A stretch of DNA of 64,000 nucleotides from Cnuella takakiae (GCF_001953305.1 NZ_MTFE01000010.1:2648717-2712716); one strand, 5' to 3'; shown: positions 33,840 through 42,924, counted from the first letter of the stretch. Numbers and translations are program-made. The notes: a model not told the origin generated them from the letters alone.

Positions 33840-34700
33840 ATGCAACTCAGAAAAGCAACCCGCAAAAAAGCAAAGATTCGCCTCGGCCTCTCCGCTGTAT
33901 CCGGAGGCGGCAAAACCTACAGTGCCCTTCTTATTGCCTACGGCATTTGCGGCGACTGGTCAAAGGTTGCCATCGTAGACAGTGAAAACAACAGCGCTGA
34001 CCTGTACGCCCACTTAGGTGACTTCAATGTGCTGCCGCTGGAGGCGCCTTTCTCTCCTGAAAAATACATTGATGCCATACACACTTGCGAAAAGGCAGGA
34101 ATGGAGGTAATCATTGTTGACTCTATAACCCACGAGTGGGATGGCAAAGGTGGTTGCCTTGAAATCGTTGAAAGTTTTGGAGGTAAATACCAGGACTGGG
34201 CAAAGGTTACACCCCGCCACCAGGCCTTTATTGAAGCAATTGTTCAGAGCCCTTGCCACATGATCACCACTGTACGCCGTAAGCAGGACTATGAAATGAC
34301 AAAGGACAGCAGCGGCAAAATCAAAGTAGAAAAAGGTGGGCTCAAAGAAATCACCAGAGAGGGGTTTGAATATGAGCTGACGGTGAACCTTGAACTGGAT
34401 ATGCGGCACAATGCCACGGCATCAAAAGACCGTACCGGCCTGTTTATGGGCAAGCCCGCCTTCGTGCCTTCGGAAGATACAGGCAAAATAATCGTTGAGT
34501 GGAGCGAAAGCGGAGAGGATCCTGTTGCAGCCCTGCACCAAGCAATTGCCAACCTTGCCAACTGCAAGAACAATGAGGAGCTTGCAGATTTCGGTAGTGT
34601 TCTGCCCGACTACATAAAGACCGATGTGCGCTTCCGCGAGGCTGCAAGTAAGCAGCGTAAAACCTTTTCTACCGCACCAGCTGCTACCACGGCCGGCTAA
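33840..34700 (+). CDS. RecA-fold ATPase, Sak4-like single-strand annealing protein
   Basis: The 286-residue protein begins with a basic segment and the P-loop SAVSGGGKTYSA (about residues 19-30), followed by KVAIVDSENNSADLY and the Walker-B-like VIIVDSITHEW. This layout matches phage Sak4-type ATPases, which anneal single strands during recombination. The C-terminal helical part may bind DNA or partner proteins. It heads a set of replication genes. RecA-type core helicase activity is less likely because no helicase motifs are seen. Confidence 0.82.
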   Translation: MQLRKATRKKAKIRLGLSAVSGGGKTYSALLIAYGICGDWSKVAIVDSENNSADLYAHLGDFNVLPLEAPFSPEKYIDAIHTCEKAGMEVIIVDSITHEWDGKGGCLEIVESFGGKYQDWAKVTPRHQAFIEAIVQSPCHMITTVRRKQDYEMTKDSSGKIKVEKGGLKEITREGFEYELTVNLELDMRHNATASKDRTGLFMGKPAFVPSEDTGKIIVEWSESGEDPVAALHQAIANLANCKNNEELADFGSVLPDYIKTDVRFREAASKQRKTFSTAPAATTAG

Positions 34701-34751
34701 GCCTTCCACTTCAGTAACAATCCTTTTTAATCAATCAAACCAACTACAATT

Positions 34752-35393
34752 ATGTACCACGCCAAACACAAAAAGGCCACAACGCAAGAACTCGCCGGTC
34801 GGCCCAACACCCAGCCATCTCATCAGGATATTGTAATGGATGCCACTGACGCCTTTTTGGATGGAGAGGAGCACTTGGTTGAACAGGATGCTGAAAAGGA
34901 AAGTTATGTCGCGTTGATGGAAGCAGAACGTGCACTTGTGGAAAGCTCTGGCTTCAACCTTCTGCCCATCAACAAGGAGCACCTTGAAATTTATATCGCT
35001 GACTGCAAAAACCAAATCCTTGAAGGCCAAGTGGACTTCCGCGAAGCCCTTCGCCGCAAAAAGCTGATGGACATGGTATTGGAGCAGGTGTTTAAGGATC
35101 CTGAGGTAAAGCGCCACCTGGAGGATGAATACGCCAAGCATGGTCAGAAGAAGATCATGTGGCATGGTGCCGAGATCAGCTTCAGCAGCCGCAAGTCCTA
35201 CACCTACGACCAGTGCAGTGATAGTGAACTAGCCAGCCTGGAAGCAACTGCCAAGGAAGCGGACGGCAAGCTGAAGGCCCGGCAGAAGTTCCTGCAAAAC
35301 CTCACCAAGCCGATGGCTGATCCTGAGTCTGGTGAGCTGATCTACCCGGCAGCATTTACCACTACTGATTACTTCACCGTAAGCATCAAATAG
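34752..35393 (+). CDS. Hypothetical phage protein beside the recombinase
   Basis: A 213-residue protein, acidic in the first third and Lys-rich later, with probable long helices (SELASLEATAKEADGKLKAR). The position directly after a Sak4-like gene suggests a recombination or nuclease-inhibitor role, and the helical middle is reminiscent of siphovirus Gp157-type proteins. I cannot confirm this. Its stop overlaps the next start by one base. Confidence 0.6.
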   Translation: MYHAKHKKATTQELAGRPNTQPSHQDIVMDATDAFLDGEEHLVEQDAEKESYVALMEAERALVESSGFNLLPINKEHLEIYIADCKNQILEGQVDFREALRRKKLMDMVLEQVFKDPEVKRHLEDEYAKHGQKKIMWHGAEISFSSRKSYTYDQCSDSELASLEATAKEADGKLKARQKFLQNLTKPMADPESGELIYPAAFTTTDYFTVSIK

Positions 35394-35394
35394 C

Positions 35395-35613
35395 ATGACA
35401 ACCTATTGCCAGTACCGGGATGGTACCCTAAGTCCTCCGCTGATTGAGGATCTGGATGTAAAGACCTTCTGCAGCTCGATGGACAAAGCGATAGGCTACG
35501 GTGTTGTAGCCATTTTCAAAGTGAGAGAGAAAAGTGATGAAAGAAACGACCTACCACAACACGACAAACCTGAGTGCACAGGAACTGATGGCCCGGGTAC
35601 AGCGGGCCAGTAA
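35395..35613 (+). CDS. Hypothetical 72-residue protein
   Basis: Start MTTYCQYRDGTLSPP follows the previous stop with no spacing, consistent with coupling. The last 25 codons overlap the next gene in another frame and look less coding. The product may be a small nucleic-acid-binding or structural protein; no family recognised. Confidence 0.45.
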   Translation: MTTYCQYRDGTLSPPLIEDLDVKTFCSSMDKAIGYGVVAIFKVREKSDERNDLPQHDKPECTGTDGPGTAGQ

Positions 35614-35884
35614 GCAGAAAGATGCGGTGCTGCTGATCTTCCTTGCAAAGCGCGGACAGAAGTATGCCGCAAGCCAAGTGCACCGCTCCTTTACCAAAGC
35701 AGGCAAGACCTGGCCAATTACCTCCATCCGCAGGGCAATGACCGACCTGATGAATGAAGGCCATCTGGTGAAGTTGGATGAAACCAGGATAGGACCCTAC
35801 AATGACCCTGAGCACCTGTACACTCTCAATATCCGGAAGTATCCCACGCCTCAAGACACTATACAATCAAACCTTTTTCAATAA
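35537..35884 (+). CDS. Winged-helix DNA-binding protein
   Basis: The 115-residue protein begins at the ATG at 35537 (MKETTYHNTT); a GTG three bases upstream is the alternative. The segment from KYAASQVHRSFTKAGK to TSIRRAMTDLMNEGHLVKLD is a typical winged helix: helix, recognition helix, wing. Phages use such proteins as middle regulators. It overlaps the preceding frame by about 75 nt. Confidence 0.68.
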   Translation: MKETTYHNTTNLSAQELMARVQRASKQKDAVLLIFLAKRGQKYAASQVHRSFTKAGKTWPITSIRRAMTDLMNEGHLVKLDETRIGPYNDPEHLYTLNIRKYPTPQDTIQSNLFQ

Positions 35885-35891
35885 ACCAACT

Positions 35892-36503
35892 ATGGGACGT
35901 ACAAAAACAATCAACATCACTCCAGAGCTGCTGGATAAGGCAGCCGAGAACATGAAGGCCAAAGCAATCGAGGTGCGAGGCGCCACCCTTAAGGACCTGT
36001 TCTGTAACTACAGCTACAATCACAAGCTGGCGCCCGGTACCGTAAACACCGTATCCACCAAGTCGCAGGTGCCCGTGCACGATGACCTGAAAGCCGCCTT
36101 TCGCAAGCTGGATGCACACCTCGCTGTGATCTGCGAAGAGATCCCTGCAGATGCCATCTCCAACATGGACGACCTGCTGCCTTACGATGAAGATGTGCAT
36201 GCGACCGGCAGCATTGAGCACAAAGTGTCCATGTTCACCGTGAACTCCTTCCGCCTGGAAGGTGACAGCGACAACCAGTCGGTGATTCTGGTAGGAGAGA
36301 AGCAGCTCACCACCGGCGACTTCGTGAAGCTGGAAACACCCAAGACGCACCTGGACAGCAGCTATCCCTTTGCCCATGAACTCAACATCGCACTCATTGA
36401 CTTGGTGGGTGAGGTGGAAGAGTACATGCAGGGTAAGCAGGCCCCGCCGGTGCAGCAGGAGTTGTTTGCCGGTGAAGATGATTATGCCGAGGCAGACAGG
36501 TAA
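35892..36503 (+). CDS. Hypothetical phage protein, 203 residues
   Basis: I start it at the ATG at 35892 (MGRTKTINITPELL) because the upstream extension overlaps the previous gene. An N-terminal helix precedes a central domain, and an acidic helical tail ends QQELFAGEDDYAEADR. The gene lies between a winged-helix protein and an SNF2 helicase. Nothing identifies its function; Bacteroidota phages often carry such a gene in this place. Confidence 0.6.
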   Translation: MGRTKTINITPELLDKAAENMKAKAIEVRGATLKDLFCNYSYNHKLAPGTVNTVSTKSQVPVHDDLKAAFRKLDAHLAVICEEIPADAISNMDDLLPYDEDVHATGSIEHKVSMFTVNSFRLEGDSDNQSVILVGEKQLTTGDFVKLETPKTHLDSSYPFAHELNIALIDLVGEVEEYMQGKQAPPVQQELFAGEDDYAEADR

Positions 36504-36566
36504 TTAACCGCCGGCCGCGTGGCCATTCACCGGCCGGCAATTTCCCAACCCACAGAACAGGATCAA

Positions 36567-38261
36567 ATGACCATTACAGAAAACCATAGCGGATTTGAGA
36601 TTGCCTTCCCTTTCGACCGCAGGAAGGTGGACGAGGTGCGCGCCATCCCGGGTGCCAAGTTTCTGGGTGTGAAAAAGGTATGGTGGGTACCCAAGTTCCG
36701 CGAGCGTGATGTGGAAGCCCTCCGCTCCAAATACTGCGTGGATGAAGAGGGGCAGATCGTTGCCAACCTCCCGGAGAGCTTCGACACCATTCCGACCATG
36801 CCGGAACTGGATGTAGAACTCGACCTGCCCCGCACCCTGTTTCCCTACCAACTGAAAGGGGTTGCCTACAACCGGCTAAACAAACGCACCATCATCGGCG
36901 ACCAACCTGGCCTTGGCAAAACCACCCAGCTTATTGCGTCCATCGTAAGCCTTAATGCATTTCCCTGCCTGATCATCTGTCCCGCATCCCTGAAGCTTAA
37001 CTGGGAAAAGGAGTGGAAAGATGTTGCCGGCCGAAAAGCCATGGTGCTTACCGACAGCATCCGCAACACATGGCACCAGTACTGGCGCACCGGCATGTGT
37101 GATGTGTTCATTGTGAACTACGAAAGCCTGAAGAAGTTCTTTGTTGCGCCAGGCTGGACAAAGCCAAAGGATGGCAGCTTTCGCGCCAACCAGATCCCTT
37201 ACCGTGAAACGGTGCAGTTGTTCAAGTCGGTTGCCATCGACGAAAGCCACAAGTGCAAGGATGGCCAGACCCAGCAGACCAAGTTTGTAATTGGTATTGC
37301 CAAGGGCAAGGAGTATGTGTTTGAGCTTACCGGTACCCCGGTGGTAAACAAACCCAAAGACCTGATCCCTCAGCTGGTGATCATTAACCGCCTGCGTGAT
37401 ATTGTATCGCACATCCCTGATCACTCCGGAAAGGATGCCAGCGGGTACAAGCGCTTTATTGCCCGCTACTGCGGTGGTGGTACCGGTCAGGGCTCCATCA
37501 ACACCAAGGAGCTGAACTACCTGCTCAACAAATACTGCTTCTACCGCCGCGAGAAAACGGAGGTGCTAAAGGACCTGCCGGCCAAAATGCGCCAGGTGGT
37601 GCTCTGCGAAGTCTCCAACCGCTCCGAGTACCAGAAGGCTCAGAACGACTTTGTTACCTACCTCAAAAGCGTAAAGGGCTGCGATGATGCAGAAGTGATG
37701 CGGAAGCTAAAAGGAGAGGTGATGGTGAAGATGGGTATCCTGAAGCAGATATCTGCCCGGGGAAAGATGGAAGCCGCTCAGGAGCAGATCGATGAGATCG
37801 TTGAAGGTGGGGAAAAGGTAGTTGTGTTCTGTTCCCTGCGCGAGGTCGGTGATGAACTCAAGAAGCTATACCCCGCAGCGGTAATGATCCGTGGCGGCAT
37901 GACACCTGAGGACAAGGACACCAGTGTGCAGAAGTTCCAGAAGGACCCGAAAACGCAAGTGATCATCTGCTCCATCAAAGCTGCAGGTGTGGGCCTTACC
38001 CTTACCGCCTCCTCCAATGTGCTGTTTATCGAGTTTCCATGGACAGACGCTGACTGCGAGCAGTGCGAAGACCGAACCCACCGCATTGGCCAGGTAAACA
38101 GCGTGACAGCGAAGTACCTGCTGGGGCAAAACACCATCGACCAGTACTGCTATGAGCTGATTCTTAAGAAGCGTTCCATAGCTAGGGCAGTGACTGGTGC
38201 GCAGGACGAAGTGCAGGAGGAGATTGTAGACGAACTGCTCAACCTGTTTAACCAGAAGTAA
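36567..38261 (+). CDS. SNF2-family (SMARCAL1-like) DNA helicase/translocase
   Basis: The ATG at 36567 (MTITENHSGFE) gives 564 residues. A short N-terminal HARP-like domain (AIPGAKFLGVKKVWWVPKF) precedes motif I GDQPGLGKTTQL and motif II VAIDESHKCK (DESH box). Motif III appears as FELTGTPV, and the helicase C lobe ends with QCEDRTHRIGQ. These are hallmark SNF2 motifs. Phage relatives probably remodel replication forks. A defence role was considered but its place in the replication module argues against it. Confidence 0.9.
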   Translation: MTITENHSGFEIAFPFDRRKVDEVRAIPGAKFLGVKKVWWVPKFRERDVEALRSKYCVDEEGQIVANLPESFDTIPTMPELDVELDLPRTLFPYQLKGVAYNRLNKRTIIGDQPGLGKTTQLIASIVSLNAFPCLIICPASLKLNWEKEWKDVAGRKAMVLTDSIRNTWHQYWRTGMCDVFIVNYESLKKFFVAPGWTKPKDGSFRANQIPYRETVQLFKSVAIDESHKCKDGQTQQTKFVIGIAKGKEYVFELTGTPVVNKPKDLIPQLVIINRLRDIVSHIPDHSGKDASGYKRFIARYCGGGTGQGSINTKELNYLLNKYCFYRREKTEVLKDLPAKMRQVVLCEVSNRSEYQKAQNDFVTYLKSVKGCDDAEVMRKLKGEVMVKMGILKQISARGKMEAAQEQIDEIVEGGEKVVVFCSLREVGDELKKLYPAAVMIRGGMTPEDKDTSVQKFQKDPKTQVIICSIKAAGVGLTLTASSNVLFIEFPWTDADCEQCEDRTHRIGQVNSVTAKYLLGQNTIDQYCYELILKKRSIARAVTGAQDEVQEEIVDELLNLFNQK

Positions 38262-38277
38262 ACCCACCACCGAACCC

Positions 38278-39183
38278 ATGGCACGTATACGAACTATAAA
38301 ACCCACCTTTTTTAAAAACGAGGACCTGGCCGAACTGCCAATGGTTGCCCGGCTGCTCTTTATTGGGTTGTGGTGCCTGGCTGATAGGGAAGGAAGATTG
38401 GAAGACCGGCCCAAACGCATCAAGGCAGAACTATTCCCTTTTGACAACGTGGAAGTGGAACAACAGCTATCACGGCTTCAAAGTGCAGGCTTCATTATGA
38501 GATATGAAGTTGGCGACCTGAAAGTGATACAAGTCCACAAATTCACAAAACATCAGCGAATAAGCGGCACTGAAGCAAAGACCGAATCCGAATTGCCTGA
38601 ATATCAGCAAGAAAATGGTGTGGAAAATTCTGGAAGCACTGTGGAAGCACTAAGGAAGCACTCTGGAAGCACCTTGGACGACAGGAAAGGATTAATGGAT
38701 AATGGAATAATGGATAATGGATTAAAGGAAGAAACAACAGCGCCGGCTACGCCGCCGGGGACTTCCGGTGATGATAAAACCATTCCTCTACAAACCGAAA
38801 AAAACAGCCAACAGCCCCAGGGCACCCCGCGCCGCGAATTGCAGCACCCGTTCTCCCCGGCTTTTGATAGTCACTGGTCCCGTTGGATCGGATACAAAAA
38901 AGCGCAACACCGGTTTACCCACAAGGGCGAAAGCGAACAACAGGCCATTTCCCACCTGGTACACCTTAGCGGAAACGATGAAGCAAAAGCCATCCGCATC
39001 ATCGATCAAAGTATAGCACAGGGCTGGAAGGGCCTGTTTGAACTCAAAAAAACAGACAATGGCAATGCAAACAATCGGCAGCCTACTGCCTCAGGCGGTG
39101 GGGCTGCAAAAGGAAATTCAGCAGGTGCAGCCCGGCTTGCCAGCATGGTACGGGAGCAACTTGGAGCAGCTTCCGGAGCATGA
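38278..39183 (+). CDS. Phage replication protein (DnaD/O-like)
   Basis: The 301-residue protein opens with IRTIKPTFFKNEDLAELP and LLFIGLWCLADREGRLEDRP, a winged-helix pattern seen at the start of many phage replication initiators. A Ser/Asn-rich linker (about residues 110-170) joins it to a C-terminal domain (HWSRWIGYKKAQHRFTHKG) similar to DnaD-type ends. It would load the host helicase at the phage origin. Its last 125 nt overlap the next gene. Confidence 0.72.
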   Translation: MARIRTIKPTFFKNEDLAELPMVARLLFIGLWCLADREGRLEDRPKRIKAELFPFDNVEVEQQLSRLQSAGFIMRYEVGDLKVIQVHKFTKHQRISGTEAKTESELPEYQQENGVENSGSTVEALRKHSGSTLDDRKGLMDNGIMDNGLKEETTAPATPPGTSGDDKTIPLQTEKNSQQPQGTPRRELQHPFSPAFDSHWSRWIGYKKAQHRFTHKGESEQQAISHLVHLSGNDEAKAIRIIDQSIAQGWKGLFELKKTDNGNANNRQPTASGGGAAKGNSAGAARLASMVREQLGAASGA

Positions 39184-39649
39184 GCAAAAGATGCTGGTGA
39201 AGAAATACGCTAAGCCTCAGTTCAGGCACCTGGGCAAAGCGGATATGTACACAACCTGCGAGTTGTTGCTGATCAAAATCCATGTCATTACCGGCTGGCC
39301 TATTCCGGATAATGAAGACCTCATGACTGTGCTCACCGACCAGTTTATGCAGCTGCTACTGGAAGACTACCCGGAAATGAACGCAGACGAGGTAGAGTAT
39401 GCCTTCCGCCACTATGGCGCCACCGGTGAGATCAAGGACTGGGGTAAGAGCATGAACCTGACCCTTATTCAGCAGGTGCTGATCCCTTACCTGAACAAGC
39501 GCTACGACCTGGGGCAGGTGGAGCGGAGGGCAAAGGAGCAACCGCAAGAGGTGCCGAAGTGGGAGTGTGAACTAAACTGGGCACTGATGTATTTGGAACA
39601 AATTGATAAAGACCCCTGCCGGGTGATCCGGTACAAGAAGCGAAGATGA
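39059..39649 (+). CDS. Hypothetical phage protein overlapping the replication gene
   Basis: Start at the ATG at 39059 (MAMQTIGSLLPQ) or 39065; either gives about 195 residues. Central segments LLLIKIHVITGWPIPDN and EDYPEMNADEVEYAFRHYG are clearly coding, so the overlap with the previous gene is real. The layout resembles replisome organiser accessory proteins. It overlaps the following nuclease gene by 4 nt. Confidence 0.66.
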   Translation: MAMQTIGSLLPQAVGLQKEIQQVQPGLPAWYGSNLEQLPEHEQKMLVKKYAKPQFRHLGKADMYTTCELLLIKIHVITGWPIPDNEDLMTVLTDQFMQLLLEDYPEMNADEVEYAFRHYGATGEIKDWGKSMNLTLIQQVLIPYLNKRYDLGQVERRAKEQPQEVPKWECELNWALMYLEQIDKDPCRVIRYKKRR

Positions 39650-40053
39650 AAGGCAAAGCATTTACCCTTGACGACCTCAAAAACACCCCTTGCGCGGCAC
39701 TTAACCAGCATCTGTGGGGCGATGCACCCAAAGAGCAGCGAAAGTCGAAGTACGGGGCCAAAAAGGTGGTAATCGACGGCATTACGTTCGACAGCACCAA
39801 GGAAGGTGGCCGGTACCTGGAGCTGAAGATGCTGGAAAGGGCCGGACTGGTTACTGAGCTGGAGTTGCAGGTGCCTTATGAACTCAACCCCGGCGGCACC
39901 CATTCGCTCAAGTACATCGCTGATTTCCGGTACCGCGATGGAATGACGGGCCAGCTGGTGGTGGAAGACTGTAAGGGCTACAAAACCAAGGAGTACATCA
40001 AGAAGCGCAAACTGATGCGCGAGGTGTACGGAATCATCATCAAAGAAACCTGA
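39646..40053 (+). CDS. DUF1064-like phage nuclease
   Basis: This 135-residue protein has the pattern KYGAKKVVIDGITFDSTKEG, then YIADFRYRD and VVEDCKGYKTKEYIKK. The spaced Glu, Asp and ExxK-like residues match PD-(D/E)XK enzymes of the DUF1064 type found in many phages, thought to process DNA intermediates. It is translationally coupled at both ends (ATGA overlap upstream, TGATG downstream). Confidence 0.8.
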   Translation: MKGKAFTLDDLKNTPCAALNQHLWGDAPKEQRKSKYGAKKVVIDGITFDSTKEGGRYLELKMLERAGLVTELELQVPYELNPGGTHSLKYIADFRYRDGMTGQLVVEDCKGYKTKEYIKKRKLMREVYGIIIKET

Positions 40054-40223
40054 TGCAGCCTGACAAACTACTCAACCTCCAACGCCTGCAGCAGTTGCTC
40101 AAAGACAAGGATAAGCGCATAGAGCAGTTGCTGCACGAGCGGAACCGGTACAAACAGATGTACGATCACTTAAAAGCCAAGAAGTCAAATGCAGCTACCA
40201 CCATCCATAAGCAAAAAGATTAG
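40053..40223 (+). CDS. 56-residue coiled-coil protein
   Basis: The ATG overlaps the nuclease stop in TGATG. The product (MQPDKLLNLQRLQQLLKDKD onward) is a highly charged coiled coil that ends inside the next gene in a different frame (35-nt overlap). Its regular heptads and exact coupling support a real gene that is too short for standard calls. Function unknown. Confidence 0.6.
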   Translation: MQPDKLLNLQRLQQLLKDKDKRIEQLLHERNRYKQMYDHLKAKKSNAATTIHKQKD

Positions 40224-41196
40224 CAAACGCTACCCTGGCTGCCAGGACAAAAAGAAACTGGCAAAATCTTTAGGCATAAGCCTGTATAAACTGGAACTGG
40301 AAGCTAGGCGCCTGGGTATTTACCAGGCCTGCAGGGCTGGCCGAAAGGTGACTGCCCGTAAGCCTAAAGGCAAACACAAGACAGAGAAGCAGAAGCGCCA
40401 GGATAAGGTGCGCAAGCTGTATCCCACCTGCCCTGACCGCAGAGGCCTTGCAGCAAGCCTTGGCATTTCCTACAGCACCCTCCGTGATGATGTACGCCAA
40501 ATGGGCTTAAAGCGGCTGGTAAAAACCAAGTGGCACTTCAAGGAGCGGGAGGAGCGACTGCAGCGGATACTGAAAGAGTATTCTTCAGCAAAGACATTGG
40601 CTACCCGAAATGCTTTGGCAAAGGACTTGGGCATAACTGCTTACCACATGAACCGGGTTGCCCGCACCCATGGCATTTACTTCTTTATCGGCAAGGATGC
40701 CAACACCACCCATGACGCTTTCCTTATTGCCAATATGGGCACTATGACCTCCATCCAGATTGCAAAAGCGATAGGCATGGGCAAAACATGGGTGCGGGAC
40801 CGGTTCAAAGCATTAGGCATCAGTAAGCCGCATCCACCCAGGCCAAACAAGAAGCCCCCTAAACCCAAACCCGCCGGCCCGCGTAAGCAGTACCCCTCGG
40901 ATTACAAAAAGCTGAGTCCTGCCGAACTGCAAAAGCGGAAGGATGAACGGGACCAGAAGCGGATAGCGGAGCGGGAACTGAAGATCAAGGTGCGCCAGGC
41001 TGCGGCATCACAGCAAGCAAGCCGGAAGAAAGCGCCGGTAAAGCTGGCTACCCTCCAGCGGGATCCGTCCAAGTTCCGGAGGGTGAAGGCAGATGGACGC
41101 ACCTGGATTGAGGTGCCGGTGGGAGTGGACCCGCAGCCTTATATCGATCGGTACCTGGCCAATAAACCACTTAATAAACTCAAAACAGCAGCATAG
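40189..41196 (+). CDS. Protein with four helix-turn-helix repeats
   Basis: The very basic 335-residue protein contains four related repeats. The first three begin near residues 9, 69 and 115 and have the forms ASLGISYSTLRDDVRQMGL and AKDLGITAYHMNRVARTHGI; the fourth is AKAIGMGKTWVRDRFKALGI. Each looks like a helix-turn-helix. A Pro/Lys-rich linker and a Lys/Arg-rich tail follow. It is likely a sequence-nonspecific or multi-site DNA-binding protein, perhaps a late regulator. I do not know a named family. Confidence 0.65.
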   Translation: MQLPPSISKKISKRYPGCQDKKKLAKSLGISLYKLELEARRLGIYQACRAGRKVTARKPKGKHKTEKQKRQDKVRKLYPTCPDRRGLAASLGISYSTLRDDVRQMGLKRLVKTKWHFKEREERLQRILKEYSSAKTLATRNALAKDLGITAYHMNRVARTHGIYFFIGKDANTTHDAFLIANMGTMTSIQIAKAIGMGKTWVRDRFKALGISKPHPPRPNKKPPKPKPAGPRKQYPSDYKKLSPAELQKRKDERDQKRIAERELKIKVRQAAASQQASRKKAPVKLATLQRDPSKFRRVKADGRTWIEVPVGVDPQPYIDRYLANKPLNKLKTAA

Positions 41197-41562
41197 GCTG
41201 AGTTTATTCTATATAGTCATCCAAAATTCACCTGAGTCCTCCTGAATGGGGACGTAAGAGAAAACAACTTGTGCACCGTACTTGGAACAAGCCTGAAAGA
41301 TTTGATCATCCGTAAAATCTCCTGTTATGGTGCATTCACGGGATAATACTTCAGTTCCGCTGATTCTCTCAATTAAAAGGAAGCGGATAATACTGCTTAA
41401 ATCGGGAAATACAAGTTGAACATCATCCATATTCATCGGCTGCAACATTACAGCCAAACATTTTTCAACTAAAGATTACTATTTCACAGCCCTCCTGACG
41501 AACAAAAACAATAGGGCTGTGAGTGTGTGTGGATAACAAATCAAACTAAAACAGCAGCGTAG
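41176..41562. repeat. Direct repeats flanking a moron insertion
   Basis: AAACTCAAAACAGCAGCATAG (bases 41176-41196, shown in part: AAACTC..GCATAG) recurs as AAACT..GCGTAG at 41543-41562 with one gap and one substitution. The left copy covers the stop codon of the HTH-repeat gene. The enclosed 346 bp hold one minus-strand gene, as expected if a short segment was inserted by recombination between short repeats. Confidence 0.6.
41209..41457 (-). CDS. Hypothetical moron protein, up to 82 residues
   Basis: A minus-strand gene inside the plus-strand early region. Starts are possible at 41457 or at MNMDDVQLVFPDL, 21 nt later. The protein has beta strands and the motif ECTITGDFTDDQIFQA. No family recognised. 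Direct repeats on both sides suggest that it was inserted as a unit. Confidence 0.5.
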   Translation of the reverse strand: MAVMLQPMNMDDVQLVFPDLSSIIRFLLIERISGTEVLSRECTITGDFTDDQIFQACSKYGAQVVFSYVPIQEDSGEFWMTI

Positions 41563-41563
41563 T

Positions 41564-41884
41564 ATGAACAAGAATCAATTTGAAACAATCACAAAGTGGC
41601 AAGATCGAGTCTTTACAAAGGCCACACCTCTGTCCTGCATCAATCACCTTGAAGAGGAGGTGAAAGAGCTTAAAACCGACGTGGAGCAAGGCAAATACAG
41701 TTACGATGAAATAGCTGACTGTTTTCTCCTACTGTTTGCGGTCTGCAATAAGTGTGGGCTGGAGTATGAGGATGTAGTTGCGGCCATCGATGCTAAAATG
41801 CAGGTCAATTACAAGCGACAATGGGGGCAAGCAAATGAAAAAGGGTATGTAAAACATGTTGTAAGGCCGGAGGAGGGAGCATGA
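41564..41884 (+). CDS. MazG-like (DUF550) nucleotide pyrophosphohydrolase
   Basis: The 106-residue protein has NHLEEEVKELKTD (residues 28-40) and YDEIADCFLLL (46-56), the EExxE and ExxD patterns that bind Mg2+ in MazG-type all-alpha NTP pyrophosphatases. Phage members clean up dNTPs or reduce alarmone levels during infection. It immediately follows the right direct repeat and so probably continued the early operon before the insertion. Confidence 0.78.
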   Translation: MNKNQFETITKWQDRVFTKATPLSCINHLEEEVKELKTDVEQGKYSYDEIADCFLLLFAVCNKCGLEYEDVVAAIDAKMQVNYKRQWGQANEKGYVKHVVRPEEGA

Positions 41885-42139
41885 CACAGGAAAAAACAAT
41901 CTAAAAGCCAACGTAAAAGCGCAAAAGCTAGTTCCATTTAATGTACATAAGTTGTACGATTAGGGAAAAATACCTATCCTTTCAAATTAAATGTGTATCA
42001 AGTACGCATTATTTAAAATCCTACTATATTTGCGCCGCCAAAGGGTTTTTAAGTTTAGGCTCGAATGAATTGGCACTCAGCCTATGATGCTTGAAATATC
42101 CACCTATTTTATTTTAGTCAAGTTCATATAGCTATAATC

Positions 42140-42559
42140 ATGAGGGGAGAAGGTCCTAGGTGTGTTGTTTTTTATGCTAGTAGAGATGAGGCAAATATTC
42201 AATGCTTCCAAAACCATTTGCAAAAAGTATATCCAACCATTAAAGTGATAGCTGTTTCGGACGGAACTGATGCTGTAAAGTACTTTTCCACGGGTGAGGA
42301 TCAACATGAAGTTCCATGCCTTATTATTATGGATGTTGTTATGCCATCCAAAACAGGGATAGAAGCTTTGGAAGAAATAAGAAGGCATCCAATACATTGT
42401 TATACACCTGCTGTTTTGATTTCCAAAGCACCATTTCACTACGAACATGTTGTTGAAGAAAAACTCAAAGCTAAACTTGTAATAAGGCCTAATTGCGATC
42501 AGAAAAAAAAGGAGTTAATAAAAGATGTATTTACTTCTTTTTGTCCCGGAATCTGTTAA
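42140..42559 (+). CDS. Response-regulator receiver-domain protein, divergent
   Basis: A single receiver domain of 139 residues without an output domain. The phosphorylation site is IIMDVVMPSKTG (D65). The acidic pair is weak (SRDEAN near 15-20), and the conserved Lys is replaced by Arg (LVIRPN). It could be a non-phosphorylated decoy or be modified slowly. Upstream, TATATTTG at about 42025 resembles a -7 element but lacks a clear -33 TTG. The gene starts the signalling cargo region. Confidence 0.82.
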   Translation: MRGEGPRCVVFYASRDEANIQCFQNHLQKVYPTIKVIAVSDGTDAVKYFSTGEDQHEVPCLIIMDVVMPSKTGIEALEEIRRHPIHCYTPAVLISKAPFHYEHVVEEKLKAKLVIRPNCDQKKKELIKDVFTSFCPGIC

Positions 42560-42696
42560 TACAGTTTGTAGTTACTGGTTTGAGCTAGCATTGCTAGGCT
42601 TGGTACTTTGGGGAACAATGAAGGGTAGAAGGTGATGGAAGATGCCTACTAGCATTTACCTGCTTCCAGATGGTAACAATTATTTCAGCACCTAAC

Positions 42697-42924
42697 CTAC
42701 CGATCCAACCAGCCTTGGATAAAGTGGGCGACTGCAACGGACCGGATATGTGATTGCTGGGAAATGCACTCTTTCTCTGATATAGGTGCACTTAAATCGT
42801 AAAGAAACTGCTCAGCACATCCATTTTCACTTAGGATGTTGAACTCATAGATGTGATTGGTTAACCAGGAGACTTGTACCTGATCCTTTCCTTCGCGGAG
42901 TGTAAAAGTATATGGCAGCAGCAT
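42697..42924 (-). CDS. Hypothetical 75-residue cargo protein
   Basis: A minus-strand gene between two receiver genes: MLLPYTFTLREGKDQVQVSW, a beta-rich N-terminal half and a helical end. No relatives recognised. Its reading frame shows no antisense gene, and both neighbours are plus-strand, so it is a separate cassette. Confidence 0.5.
   Translation of the reverse strand: MLLPYTFTLREGKDQVQVSWLTNHIYEFNILSENGCAEQFLYDLSAPISEKECISQQSHIRSVAVAHFIQGWLDR

Noticed and set aside
36567-38261. SNF2 helicase as a defence gene
   Set aside because: It lies within the replication module, co-oriented and tightly packed with phage genes, and no partner gene of a known defence system is present.
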